64,000 nucleotides of DNA from Calothrix sp. 336/3 (GCF_000734895.2 NZ_CP011382.1:2210700-2274699); one strand, 5' to 3'. Shown: positions 38,809-47,689, counted from the first letter of the stretch. A program made the numbers and translations. The notes: a model not told the origin generated them from the letters alone.

Positions 38809-39061
38809 CTAATAGTGCTTCATTAATAACCGTTTGATAGCCTATCCCTCGCTTTTCAGCCTCTTCCTTTGCCCAAGCTATGATTTTAGGATGAAATCTA
38901 ATGGAAACAGGCTCATACTTTTCCTCTTCATCCTTAGCTGGTCGTCCGCGCTTCCTGAGTGTAACCCCAAACTGCTCTGCGATCGCATCTCTGAATTTTT
39001 GGTTTTCCTCTGGTGTAACTCGTCTTGCTCTTTCAAAAGGAAACTCAGATTCCTGATTCAT
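38795..39061 (-). CDS. brnA: BrnA-like antitoxin
   Basis: About 88 residues from ATG 39061 (MNQESEFPFERARRVTPEE). The C-terminal ribbon-helix-helix (EPVSIRFHPKIIAWAKEEAE, then GIGYQTVINEALL) is typical of BrnA, which neutralises BrnT and represses the operon. Its start overlaps the brnT end by 17 bp, the usual toxin-first arrangement. Confidence 0.85.
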   Translation of the reverse strand: MNQESEFPFERARRVTPEENQKFRDAIAEQFGVTLRKRGRPAKDEEEKYEPVSIRFHPKIIAWAKEEAEKRGIGYQTVINEALLEKIG

Positions 39062-39320
39062 ATTCTTGACACTCCCTTTTTGTCGCTTTTCTCGCACTGA
39101 TTATCCTGATTCGCTCACCTCGCATGGTAAAAACAACCACAACAATTGAGCCATCTTCCATTTCACCAATTGCCCATTCCCTTTCTTCCCCCTGAGAATG
39201 ACTAGAATCTTCCGTAAACATGAGATAAGGGTCGGCAAAAACTGTTACAGCTTCCTCAAATTGAATACCATGCTTCAAAAAATTCGACTCAGCTTTATTT
39301 TCATCCCACTCAAAGCGCAT
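39045..39320 (-). CDS. brnT: BrnT-family ribonuclease toxin
   Basis: 91 residues, MRFEWDENKAESNFLKHGI then FEEAVTVFADP, then EEREWAIGEM and RIRIISARKATKRE. These are the BrnT hallmarks, a RelE-like RNase toxin. It is upstream of and overlapping brnA. Length and motifs look intact. Confidence 0.9.
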   Translation of the reverse strand: MRFEWDENKAESNFLKHGIQFEEAVTVFADPYLMFTEDSSHSQGEEREWAIGEMEDGSIVVVVFTMRGERIRIISARKATKRECQEYESGI

Positions 39321-39399
39321 TTACAGTATATACCAAAAATATTCTCTTTGCCATCCTACACCAACTTGGACTTTGGGATGAAGTGCAGAGATGCTGCCA

Positions 39400-39547
39400 G
39401 AAGTAAGTCCTTCGCGTGTGATGGATTTTTGGAGTGTGCGATAAGCCGGAGGCTTTACGCTTCGCGTATCGCATTTTGGTATTTTGGCTTGGAGTGCGAT
39501 CGCGTTTGTTTGGGATATTTGGGGATGGCGATCGCGTTTGATGGGTT
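39400..39547 (+). repeat. HIP1-containing degenerate repeat array 2
   Basis: Includes the palindromic block GATAAGCCGGAGGCTTTACG followed by CTTCGCGTATCGC, then two GCGATCGCGTTTG units. It lies between brnT and the DUF5615/DUF433 pair. Confidence 0.75.
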
Positions 39548-39563
39548 TGTGAGTAGCTCTAAT

Positions 39564-39905
39564 CTAAGTCATAGGACGTACAACCCGAATCAACTTACCT
39601 TCCAAAGATTCCTCAGATAACAAAGCTTCATTAATACGAATTGCCATTCGATTTCTGTCAGTATCATTCGTGCAAACAATAATACCAAAATGTAGGGAAT
39701 TAGCACGATGCAAGTGGACAAAATCTTGACGATTGAGAGTTATAACCGCACGATTATCTCTAATTGCAAAAGCTAATACTTCCTCATCGGGAATACCTAA
39801 ATTATCGTTACCAGCTTCCTGTACAGTTAAAACATCATGTCCAATTTTCCGCAGCATCTCGCTGACTATCCGCGGAAATTGTTCATCTGTATACAAACGT
39901 GCCAT
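39564..39905 (-). CDS. DUF5615 PIN-like toxin candidate
   Basis: 113 residues. YTDEQFPRIVSEMLRKIGHD, ALAFAI-like helix, and AVITLNRQDFVHLHR match DUF5615, a PIN-like nuclease fold usually paired with a DUF433 protein. Acidic residues (D7, E8, DEE near 41-43, D60 region) could bind metal. Encoded 3 bp after the DUF433 gene. Confidence 0.85.
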   Translation of the reverse strand: MARLYTDEQFPRIVSEMLRKIGHDVLTVQEAGNDNLGIPDEEVLAFAIRDNRAVITLNRQDFVHLHRANSLHFGIIVCTNDTDRNRMAIRINEALLSEESLEGKLIRVVRPMT

Positions 39906-39908
39906 CGA

Positions 39909-40238
39909 TTAGGCTACCTCATTATTAGCACGAATTGCGGCAGTAATTTCTTCGGGATAAGCATCAGCATAAGCCCAAGCATTGACCAAATCGGCTGCGG
40001 TAATATGGGGATAGTCCTGCAATAATTGAGCTTCATTAATCCCAAGTTGCTGTGCTTCTACTAACAGCCAAACAGCAATTCGAGTTCCCGCAATACAAGC
40101 TTCACCACCACACACACCAGATGTTTTAGTAATTCCCCTTCCACTGGTGCTGAGATTTTTGGTCAGACTTTGAATAATTTCTGCTTTATCAGCAAGCGAT
40201 AAGCCCAGAAGTTGCGCTTCGATTTCTTGACGAGTCAT
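39909..40238 (-). CDS. DUF433 antitoxin candidate
   Basis: About 109 residues from ATG 40238 (MTRQEIEAQLLGLSLADKAE). The core GVCGGEACIAGTRIAVWLLV and LLQDYPHITAADLVNAWAYA are the DUF433 signature, a small HTH-like domain. It pairs with the DUF5615 protein as a probable toxin-antitoxin unit, antitoxin first. Confidence 0.87.
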   Translation of the reverse strand: MTRQEIEAQLLGLSLADKAEIIQSLTKNLSTSGRGITKTSGVCGGEACIAGTRIAVWLLVEAQQLGINEAQLLQDYPHITAADLVNAWAYADAYPEEITAAIRANNEVA

Positions 40239-40309
40239 AGCGATCGCGGATGATGAAAAGTATCTGTATTGTAGCAATTTAGGTATGAGCAATAAAGGAA
40301 TCACATAAC

Positions 40310-40446
40310 CCACCAGCGCGATCGTATTTGGTTTTCTTGGGATGTGCGAAGCTTGCGCGACGAAAGTCGTTCGCGTGTATTAGGATTTGTGGGGAAGTGC
40401 GATAAGCCGGAGGCTTTACGCTTCGCGTATCGCGTTTTAGCCTTTG
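40310..40446 (+). repeat. HIP1-related degenerate repeat array 3
   Basis: Contains GCGCGATCGTATTTGG, TGCGAAGCTTGCGCGACG and the GATAAGCCGGAGGCTTTACG block, between the DUF433 gene and vapC. Confidence 0.7.
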
Positions 40447-40457
40447 CATACTAAAAA

Positions 40458-40847
40458 TCACCAACGTTCTAACATCAAACCATCAACATAATCGAAATCT
40501 GTATCATCTGTCACTAAAACCCAACCCTGTTCCAAACACTGTGCCGCAATCCAAACATCATTCATGGGAATTGGTCGTCCCTTCCGTTTCAACATCAATC
40601 GAGTTTGAGCATAAACTGCGGCTGTTTCTCGACTTAATGGTACAACTAAACAAGCCTCAATAAATTCCAGATAACGAGGTAAATTTTGTAATGGACGAGT
40701 TGAATTTTCCGCACCAAAAAGTAACTCACCCACCACAACAGTAGGTAAAACTATTTCTGGTAAAGCTAATACCCGCGACACAACCACTTCATCCCCATTC
40801 AAAAAACGTACAGCCACAGAAGTATCAAGGGCAATCTCACCACTCAT
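40458..40847 (-). CDS. vapC: VapC-type PIN-domain toxin
   Basis: 129 residues with PIN-domain acidic residues in IALDTSVAVRFLNGDE, GELLFGAENSTR, MNDVWIAAQCLE and VLVTDDTDFDYV. These bind metal for RNA cleavage. Its start overlaps the antitoxin's end by 11 bp. Looks intact. Confidence 0.9.
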   Translation of the reverse strand: MSGEIALDTSVAVRFLNGDEVVVSRVLALPEIVLPTVVVGELLFGAENSTRPLQNLPRYLEFIEACLVVPLSRETAAVYAQTRLMLKRKGRPIPMNDVWIAAQCLEQGWVLVTDDTDFDYVDGLMLERW

Positions 40848-41046
40848 TTACATCCACCTGCCGACATTCTGCGGTTATCACCCGTTTTAATTCTTCGGCT
40901 TCGACATCACTTAAAATTCCTGCAAATTTTGCGAGGGGATGGGTTTTGCGTGTAGCTTTTACCCTACGAACAAAATCCAGCACTGACTGGACTATATCAT
41001 CAGGAGCTTGTTCCAGTTCCTGGAGCAATTCTTCACGATTTGTCAT
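40837..41046 (-). CDS. Antitoxin partner of VapC
   Basis: 69 residues, MTNREELLQELEQAPDDIVQ then SVLDFVRRVK, with an acidic C-terminal part. This is the DUF2281-like antitoxin form commonly placed before PIN toxins in cyanobacteria. Overlaps vapC by 11 bp. Confidence 0.8.
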   Translation of the reverse strand: MTNREELLQELEQAPDDIVQSVLDFVRRVKATRKTHPLAKFAGILSDVEAEELKRVITAECRQVDVNEW

Positions 41047-41097
41047 GCATTCAATTGTTCTTGGCTAGTTTTTACTATTTCCAGTATATGCAATTCA

Positions 41098-41300
41098 TGC
41101 GATCGCATTTTGGTATTTTGGCTTGGAGTGCGATCGCGTTGATTGGATTTGTGGGGAAGTGAGATTGTGTTTACTGGGGTTTTGGGATTAGTGCGATAAG
41201 CCGGAGGCTTTACGCTTCGCGTATCGCGTTTGCTTTCGGGGATGGCGATCGCGTGTATTAGGATTTGTGGGGTGGTGCGATCGCGATAATTTTGGGGATT
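41098..41300 (+). repeat. HIP1-containing degenerate repeat array 4
   Basis: Several GTGCGATCGCGTTT-like units plus the GATAAGCCGGAGGCTTTACG block, upstream of the vapC pair. Confidence 0.8.
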
Positions 41301-41325
41301 TGCAATGTCTGACAACAACCCTTAT

Positions 41326-41495
41326 CCCTCTTTTGTTACCTTGGGGAAAGAATAATCCGAAATTATTATATTTACGTCTTTTTTCAATAAAGGAATTTAA
41401 ATGACAAAATTAAGACGCGACCGCACAATTCATTATTTTGTTTAGTTTTCAGAGTAGAGATAGTATTTTTCTCTCCTCGTAGTAACAAAAGAGGG
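41326..41495. mobile_element. MITE-like element, copy B
   Basis: 170 bp with perfect 14-bp inverted ends, CCCTCTTTTGTTAC and its complement GTAACAAAAGAGGG. No coding capacity. Related to copy A at 18184 by ends, length and right flank. Confidence 0.65.
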
Positions 41496-41497
41496 CT

Positions 41498-41610
41498 TAT
41501 ACCATTTCACGAAAAATCTGATACAGATGTAAAGCCTGAAAGCTTTGCTGCATCTAAGTTATTTAATTGCGTTAGCGTTAGCTCTCCCGCAGGGAGCATT
41601 GTGAATTGGT
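41498..41610. repeat. Dispersed repeat next to MITE copy B
   Basis: The first 70 bp match 18360-18429 with about three differences. It continues with GCGTTAGCGTTAGCTCTCCC, a palindromic block also present at 44402. Confidence 0.8.
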
Positions 41611-41755
41611 ATTACGGCTACCATATTCTTAAAAACGTACTGGGAGAATATCCCCAACCCAGATTCGCACCCTCAAACTGTTATTCCACATTGCTTCTAG
41701 CCAATTTTCATGGCTCTAGATTCTCACCTCAAAACCTATATTCTCAGATTGCATA

Positions 41756-42319
41756 CTAATTCGACAAACCACTACGCAAAGCATGAACAGCAGCTTGGGT
41801 ACGGTCATCTGCACCGACTTTAATCAGAATATTCCGAACATGGGCTTTAACAGTTCCAACGGTGATGAAGAGTTTGCTTGCAATCTCTGCGTTCCTATTG
41901 CCATCAACAATCAACTGCAATATCTCCAATTCTCTGTCTGTCAAAGGATACAAATTCAGCATGTCTTCATCGATATCGTCAGTACTAGAAGATGGAGATT
42001 TTAAGAGAAGTCGAGAACAATGCTGTGCTTGTTGAATTACCAAACGTGCTATAGTCGGGTCAATCCAAGTATTACCGCAGTAGGTCAAATAGATAACTTC
42101 GATTAGCTTCTCAAATCCTATATTCTTCATGCAATAAGCGTCAGCACCTGCAACAAATGCACTCAGTATAGTTTCCTGGCGATCGCATAAGGTCAGGATA
42201 ATCACTTTTATCTCAGGGTTATAATCCTTTATCTCCCTGGTGATTTGGATACCATCTTTATCGGGTAAACCAATATCAATAATGGCAACATCCGGTTGTA
42301 ATTGTCTGAGCAAACCCAA
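41756..42319 (-). pseudogene. NarL/FixJ response regulator lacking the receiver N-terminus
   Basis: 187 residues. The phospho-acceptor Asp (VAIIDIGLPDKDG) and the switch region are present, then a complete LuxR HTH (LTDRELEILQLIVDGNRNAE and LFITVGTVKAHVRNIL). The first roughly 40-50 residues of the receiver, with the acidic pair, are missing. The homologous frame begins at about 42345, where it meets the truncated ParA-like gene. It may be translated from TTG 42319, but a normal phosphorelay is unlikely. DNA binding may persist. Confidence 0.7.
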
Positions 42320-42333
42320 ACCATTCTTACCTG

Positions 42334-42735
42334 TTAATGCATTGACTGATAAAACAAATCAATTGATTCAAAGCCTCCATCACAGATAAACCATTTGCAA
42401 ATATCTACCCCATATCTATCAGAAACTTCTAACAACTTCCCTTTTGCTATCCAATTATTTACTCTTGGGAATACATTGGCAGGAAGATTGACAATCACAG
42501 GCTGTTTTCTGGCTAATTCAAAAATTATGTCTGCTCTGTCCCCCTTATTTATAGCTTCACTAAACTCCGCATCAACAGCATAATCATAGAAACGTTTAAC
42601 ATCCTGATTAGTCACGTCTGCATCGACCAAAGTATGTTCCACTTTATTATCGATTGCATACTGCACCATCACAAGAGCAAATAGCGACTTCACTACACCA
42701 CCTTTTTCCCCATCAATTAAATGTATTCTTGCCAT
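42334..42735 (-). CDS. ParA/MobD-like ATPase, truncated, altered P-loop
   Basis: 133 residues, MARIHLIDGEKGGVVKSLFA. This is the N-terminal half of a ParA/MinD-like protein often encoded with ParM and mobilization genes on cyanobacterial plasmids. The P-loop reads KGGVVKS where KGGVGKS is expected, so a key Gly is Val. The protein stops just after GFESIDLFYQS, at the junction with the truncated response regulator. It is probably inactive. The neighbouring 42742 and ParM genes lie upstream on the same strand. Confidence 0.7.
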   Translation of the reverse strand: MARIHLIDGEKGGVVKSLFALVMVQYAIDNKVEHTLVDADVTNQDVKRFYDYAVDAEFSEAINKGDRADIIFELARKQPVIVNLPANVFPRVNNWIAKGKLLEVSDRYGVDICKWFICDGGFESIDLFYQSMH

Positions 42736-42741
42736 ATTTCA

Positions 42742-43200
42742 TCAATCGAAACTTTCACTATCTGTTGTAATTCCTGCTAAATTCCACATTTGCAAGTCAC
42801 AGTTATCTGTTTCTTCGGGAGTATGCGTTACTGGTGATTGAGTATCAATAATTAATTGTTTTTCTGGTTGGGAATGATTTATTGCTGATAATCCAAATGT
42901 GGAACACAATATTTGACCAACAGTAGTGGGGTCTATTTTGATTGCGATACATACATATTGAAGATGCTTGGCGATCGCACTCACCCCGTCCAAAAATATC
43001 AACTCTAAGTCTTCACGAGAATAACTTCCTTCGCTATATAGTGCCAGAGGCATGTAATAAGCAGTCAACGCAGTCATTATCAGCATTGTTTTAGTTTCCA
43101 ATGGATGCAAACTCTGGTTTTGAATGTAACTAAGCAACTTCGCTTTATCCGAGCTAATGATTGTTTGATAACGCCATTCAAAATCCTTTTTCTTACCCAT
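42742..43200 (-). CDS. Unknown protein of the ParM operon (ParR-position)
   Basis: About 152 residues from ATG 43200 (MGKKKDFEWRYQTIISSDKA). The start overlaps the ParM stop by 8 bp, so the two are translationally coupled. It is mostly helical with an acidic, Thr-rich tail. ParM-type segregation systems encode a small centromere-binding adaptor (ParR) in this place. I see no clear ribbon-helix-helix, so the adaptor role is only inferred from position. Confidence 0.6.
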   Translation of the reverse strand: MGKKKDFEWRYQTIISSDKAKLLSYIQNQSLHPLETKTMLIMTALTAYYMPLALYSEGSYSREDLELIFLDGVSAIAKHLQYVCIAIKIDPTTVGQILCSTFGLSAINHSQPEKQLIIDTQSPVTHTPEETDNCDLQMWNLAGITTDSESFD

Positions 43201-44317
43201 TTGCCGCTTCCTCCCTCCTTGCTGCCCTGACTTTGATACTGTGATATACAGACAATGCCCATACATCAGCCAGACGGCTACCCAGCCATTGTTCATTTAA
43301 GTTTGATGGAATTTCTACACCTCCATGCCAAACTATAGGTGTTATTGGAAAGACGGTATCTAGTTCTTCTCGCAAATAATCAGCCGTACCACCGCAAATA
43401 ATCACCTCGTCTAATTCGTTACGTGATGGCAATACTTCCTTTAACCAATTCGTGAGTGCGATCGCATATTCTTCCCTAGATGAATGCACCGCGTATATAA
43501 TTTTCTCAATTTCGGCATCTCGATGATTGTTGTCACTGCACAGATGATGAAAATATTGGGGTTTGGGTTCGTTGCCAGCAGATGTAATAGCTCGGATTAA
43601 TTCCTCTGCTGCCAATCCTGACGTGCGATCAATGACTAAATCCACCATCTTATACATACCTAAGTTAGTAGTTTTCCCCCGATTTAAAATTCCCCGTCGA
43701 GATATCATTACTGATGCGTTGCGATACCCCAACATCACCAAAGCAATAACTCTACGCCGAATTGCCTCACCCGTGTTTTTGCAATACATCGCATAGATTC
43801 CCCCACCCTCTGGAAAGCATTCGTAACCAATCAAGTTGGCATTCACTTTTCCAGTTGGTGTGTCAAATTCAGCTAAAGCATCCCTGAGCATTGGTTTGAG
43901 CAATGCCGAATCTTCAAATTCCCCCGGTGGTAGTAGTAAGGCAATAGAAATGTCGAAGGAGTCTGGTAACTCGAATTTTTGCTTGATTGCCCACACCGCA
44001 GCCAGGGTTTTGTACAAAGCCAGTTCATATTTGCGTGGTGTTAATCCAGGTGTAGCGTTGTATGCACTCCGTGCCAAATATCCTACCGCTCGATAATCTT
44101 CACTAATTCCCACCCAAGCTGTATTCTCGGGATAGGTGTTTCCTAAATTGCGGGTTTGGAATGCCAGAGAAGTTTTGCTTGCTTTGATGACGGCAGGTTC
44201 CATCCAAATTGCCGTTGGTTTGCTCCCTCGAATTTGAGCGATTCCCTTAGTTCCACTCCCACCAAAGTCAAGAGTTAAAGTCACTTCAGGGTATGCTTGC
44301 CTATTTAATCTAACCAT
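43193..44317 (-). CDS. ParM-like actin-fold plasmid segregation ATPase
   Basis: About 374 residues from ATG 44317 (AGGA upstream). The actin-fold phosphate-1 motif is TLTLDFGGSGTKGIA, and an adenosine motif EVIICGGTADYLREEL lies near the end. Such ATPases form filaments that push plasmid copies apart. It leads a minus-strand operon with the unknown adaptor-position gene and the ParA-like stub. Presence supports a plasmid origin for this region. Confidence 0.78.
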   Translation of the reverse strand: MVRLNRQAYPEVTLTLDFGGSGTKGIAQIRGSKPTAIWMEPAVIKASKTSLAFQTRNLGNTYPENTAWVGISEDYRAVGYLARSAYNATPGLTPRKYELALYKTLAAVWAIKQKFELPDSFDISIALLLPPGEFEDSALLKPMLRDALAEFDTPTGKVNANLIGYECFPEGGGIYAMYCKNTGEAIRRRVIALVMLGYRNASVMISRRGILNRGKTTNLGMYKMVDLVIDRTSGLAAEELIRAITSAGNEPKPQYFHHLCSDNNHRDAEIEKIIYAVHSSREEYAIALTNWLKEVLPSRNELDEVIICGGTADYLREELDTVFPITPIVWHGGVEIPSNLNEQWLGSRLADVWALSVYHSIKVRAARREEAANG

Positions 44318-44863
44318 AGGTGATTGTCCTAGCATTGCTAAAATAATTTGCAAATTGCTTACTTAATTTCGGCTATAAGTTCTGAATAACTGCGAATTAC
44401 GAATTGCGTTAGCGTTAGCTCTCCCGTAGGGAGCATTGCGAATTGTGATGGCATCTATCTTAGGGTAGCAACGGGAAATACTCCGCAGGATATACCAAAG
44501 GTCGGTATTATTTCTATCACTATTGACGTAACTTGATTACTAGGGATTTGGTTGGGTAAAATTGTTTATCATCCAGCTAGTGGGTGATTCTTCACTACAT
44601 TTTCCCTCCTACTCGCTTCTGGACTGCTAGTCTGTTATTGCGTGTTTTTCGGGGGAAGCAAGCAGTGATGGTATCCGTTTTTATTTGTCGAGATAATATT
44701 TGTCTTGCAATCCAGCGATCGCAATTGAAGATTTAGGTTATGGAGTTCTATTTATCCAGCGATCGCAAACCGATAATTGTCAATTTGCTGCATATCACTT
44801 TCGACAGTTGCCACCTAATCAAAAAACTTGCCAAGCTAGAAAATATTGCACCCACTCCTGAAA
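44318..44863. other. Divergent region between parM-like and mobC-like genes
   Basis: About 546 bp. It contains a repeat (44392-44447) with GCGTTAGCGTTAGCTCTCCC and GAATTGCG units shared with 41568. A transfer origin would be expected near the mobilization genes, but I could not identify a nick site. Confidence 0.45.
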
Positions 44864-45223
44864 ATGCCAGCGAAACAAAAACATAACACAGTTAGATTTG
44901 AAATGCTGCTAACACCCGAACTTGCAGAACATTGGGAAGCTTTAGCAGAATCTAACGGTATCAGCAAAGCCGAATTAGTTCGACGCAGAATGGCAGGGTG
45001 TCGCACCAAAACCATCCCCCAAGTTAACTGGAAATGCTACTGGCAGTTGTTGAAAATTAGCGAAAATATCAACCAAATTGCCAAAACTCAAAATGCTGCC
45101 ACAATTCAAGGTGTCAACCCACCACCAATTGACCATATTCCCTTTGAAGAATTAAAAATAGAAATTTCCAAATTACGCTTGCAGTTAATTTTGGGAACAG
45201 CAAGCCAAGAGAAGATGGACTAG
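44864..45223 (+). CDS. MobC-like mobilization protein
   Basis: About 119 residues from ATG 44864. The N-terminal ribbon-helix-helix (TVRFEMLLTPELAEHWEALA then SKAELVRRRMAG) and the mid-part LLKISENINQIAKTQN match MobC/NikA-type auxiliary proteins, which bind the transfer origin with a relaxase. The relaxase-like gene follows 61 bp later. Confidence 0.78.
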   Translation: MPAKQKHNTVRFEMLLTPELAEHWEALAESNGISKAELVRRRMAGCRTKTIPQVNWKCYWQLLKISENINQIAKTQNAATIQGVNPPPIDHIPFEELKIEISKLRLQLILGTASQEKMD

Positions 45224-45284
45224 AAAATACTATTTGATAATATTTTTCTAATTGCGAATTACGAATTACGAATTACGAATTGAT

Positions 45285-45683
45285 ATGATTGGCAAGATTA
45301 GAAAAGGTAAAAGCTTTGCTGGGCTGACAAAATATGTTCTCGAAAAAGAAGAAGCATCGTTAATTTGTACGAATCTCGCAGGAGAGACACCTCAAGATTT
45401 TTACCAACAGTTCTCGGCAACTAAACAACTAAATCCCAGAGTGCGATCGCCTGTCAGTCATATCAGTATCAGTTTCCCTCCCAACGAAAAACCTGACCAA
45501 GAACAACTCCAAGAGATTATTGAAGGAACCCTGTTGGGGATGGGATTCGAGAAAAATTTATACTTTGCTGCATCTCACAATGACTGCGACCATTTCCACC
45601 TCCACATTGCCGCAAGTCGCATCAACATCGATGGTGAATGTGTCTGTGACTGGTATGACAAAAGACGTTTGGAGTATGAGTGA
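45285..45683 (+). CDS. Relaxase N-terminal domain, truncated
   Basis: About 132 residues from ATG 45285 (MIGKIRKGKSFAGLTKYVLE). The histidine motif HNDCDHFHLHIAASRIN is the metal site of MobA/VirD2-type relaxases that nick DNA at oriT. It stops after DWYDKRRLEYE, whereas relatives continue for hundreds of residues, so it is probably broken. The leader contains tandem GAATTAC repeats that extend the open frame upstream. Confidence 0.75.
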   Translation: MIGKIRKGKSFAGLTKYVLEKEEASLICTNLAGETPQDFYQQFSATKQLNPRVRSPVSHISISFPPNEKPDQEQLQEIIEGTLLGMGFEKNLYFAASHNDCDHFHLHIAASRINIDGECVCDWYDKRRLEYE

Positions 45684-45796
45684 ATTTGATTATCACAACA
45701 AGCTGTTTACTACATCTACCGATGAGTATATGTATCTTTTGTGCAAAACATACTACATTGTTTAAAATGTAACTAAAACAAGGTGCGTATTGTCAG

Positions 45797-46726
45797 ATGC
45801 AAGACAGAATCATTAAATTCCAGTACGAATTTGATGTTACAGGAAGGCGTGTCCCAGTTCGTACTGTACAAAGTAATGGTGACGGTTTTATTAACTGCTT
45901 GGATTTAACCAAGATTTTGCTAGAGATCGAGCATGGCAAAGTTGCAAGCCTGAAAATAAAACCTGAAGAAATAGAAAAAATAACAACTGATATTATCCAG
46001 ACGCATGAGATTAGAGCAACAAAAGAATTTTATGCAGAATCTGGACAAGGGGTGGAATTTTTGCTTCATGCTGACCAATTTTCACAAAAAAATAACAAAG
46101 AATATGAAAGACTTATTGATTGGTTATATTTCTGGCAGCAAACTGCTAAAGCAACGATTCTAGAACGCATCGGTGAACATTTAGCGTTTATGCCTTTATT
46201 AGACCAGTACGACAAGTTGTTAGAAACAGAACAAATCGATGTAAATGAAAAACAAACCTTGACAGGTTGGCTCAAAAGTTACTGTGGTATATCAGAAGCA
46301 TCACTGCTTGACCTGATTAACAACAAAATACGCCGAAGTATCTCGGAGGCTCTAAAAACAACCAAACAAAGAGAACCTGATGAAAACGAATCTGGAATTC
46401 ATATCTACAATCGATCTGAGTTTGCTTTAGGCTTAAGTACAATTCGTCAGTTAATTTATGGTGACGGTTTTATAGAAAGATTTGAAAGCTATTTTTATAA
46501 ACTATCAGGTCAAAAAAGAGACCGGAATTACCAAGTAAAACAAAAATTTTATGAATACAGGGATGCTGGCAAGCTGAAAAATATATCTGAAGCTGACTTA
46601 AAAGTTGCAGTCCAATATATCTGGGGTACCGATGCCTTAAAGCATACAGGTGCTTCCCAACTCCCTTATTCTGTAGATTTGTTTAAAAGACTTTTGCGAG
46701 ATGCAGAAGTTACAGGTAGAAGTTAG
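45797..46726 (+). CDS. Protein of unknown function, 309 residues
   Basis: Not recognised. It begins MQDRIIKFQYEFDVTGRRVP, has an N-terminal basic beta-rich part with DGFINCLDLTKIL (faintly like KilA-N/Bro-type phage proteins), and is otherwise helical with acidic and aromatic segments. There are no membrane segments. It is followed 10 bp later by another unknown gene, so the two likely form an operon between the relaxase stub and the NucS-like gene. Confidence 0.65.
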   Translation: MQDRIIKFQYEFDVTGRRVPVRTVQSNGDGFINCLDLTKILLEIEHGKVASLKIKPEEIEKITTDIIQTHEIRATKEFYAESGQGVEFLLHADQFSQKNNKEYERLIDWLYFWQQTAKATILERIGEHLAFMPLLDQYDKLLETEQIDVNEKQTLTGWLKSYCGISEASLLDLINNKIRRSISEALKTTKQREPDENESGIHIYNRSEFALGLSTIRQLIYGDGFIERFESYFYKLSGQKRDRNYQVKQKFYEYRDAGKLKNISEADLKVAVQYIWGTDALKHTGASQLPYSVDLFKRLLRDAEVTGRS

Positions 46727-46736
46727 GATACCTTAA

Positions 46737-47312
46737 ATGGAAGAAGAACTGAGAAACTTAGTTTTAAAAGCTCTGCCAAACCCAAAAACATTCAGATTCA
46801 ACAACAATATATTCACTTGCTATGTTCATGATTTGCATCTAACCATCAAGCCAATTAATAAAAGTTTTCAGTTTTCTTTTACACGTTCCGACCCCGAAAG
46901 GTTGACTTCAGATATGGTTTACTATGCAAGTTGTTTTAATTCGTTGTCTGAACTCGAAGAAGGTTTAGCAGCAGCTGGCTCTGAGCTAGAGCGTCGCGGC
47001 TTTATTGAAATAAAGTTAAAGGAAGATTCAACATCTGAAATAGATAGTATTCTAGATTTAGTTGAAACTAAAACAGTTGAATCGAACCTCGTTGAAAGCA
47101 ATAGTGAACCTCCTAGGTATTCTAAAGCTGTTTACTTTCAAAAGACAAGAGAGGTATCATTCAATTTAAAACAAGCGTTCATAACGACCCTTATTGTTAT
47201 TGCTGTAAACCTACCTCTTAGTTTTTTGCTCTCAAGAATTTGGGTACAAACTATGCTTAGAGACTTAGCAAAAGAAATGGCTAAAGACCTAATTCAACAA
47301 GAAAAAAGGTAA
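46737..47312 (+). CDS. Membrane-anchored protein of unknown function, 191 residues
   Basis: Not recognised. A soluble N-terminal part of about 140 residues is followed by one membrane helix (FITTLIVIAVNLPLSFLLS) and a short charged tail rich in Lys. Probably cytoplasmic domain first, anchored near the C-terminus. It is in an apparent operon with the gene before it. Confidence 0.65.
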   Translation: MEEELRNLVLKALPNPKTFRFNNNIFTCYVHDLHLTIKPINKSFQFSFTRSDPERLTSDMVYYASCFNSLSELEEGLAAAGSELERRGFIEIKLKEDSTSEIDSILDLVETKTVESNLVESNSEPPRYSKAVYFQKTREVSFNLKQAFITTLIVIAVNLPLSFLLSRIWVQTMLRDLAKEMAKDLIQQEKR

Positions 47313-47457
47313 CATGAAAATCATAATTTTATCTGCTGTGAGGATTGGCATTGTTGAGCTATTTTATGAAAGATTATCGATTATCTGGTGTTATTTTTAT
47401 GCTTACCTATTGATGTAAGATTGTTTACGATAATAGTGATATTTTTCTCATATTTAA

Positions 47458-47583
47458 TTAGTTTGAAGCTCCAAACAATACCTCTGCTTCCTTTACCCAA
47501 CGACTTGTATCGGGTGATGCAGCAGGACGAGCGTAAACAGCTTTATTACGAATCTCGATAATTTTATCTTCTTCGCGAATCAT
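47458..47583 (-). pseudogene. Short gene fragment of unknown family
   Basis: A 41-codon minus frame, MIREEDKIIEIRNKAVYARP then SPDTSRWVKEAEVLFG, protein-like and possibly the tail of a lost gene, since the frame looks homologous upstream (QLFVPS). I do not know the family. Confidence 0.35.
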
Positions 47584-47689
47584 GCTAGGAACAAATTGCG
47601 ATACCTACGGTAAGCTTCGCTAACGCAAACCTAATTAAAGGATTTTCGCTTTCTTCGAGTGGTTCTGCTTGCTCGGAATGACGACATGA

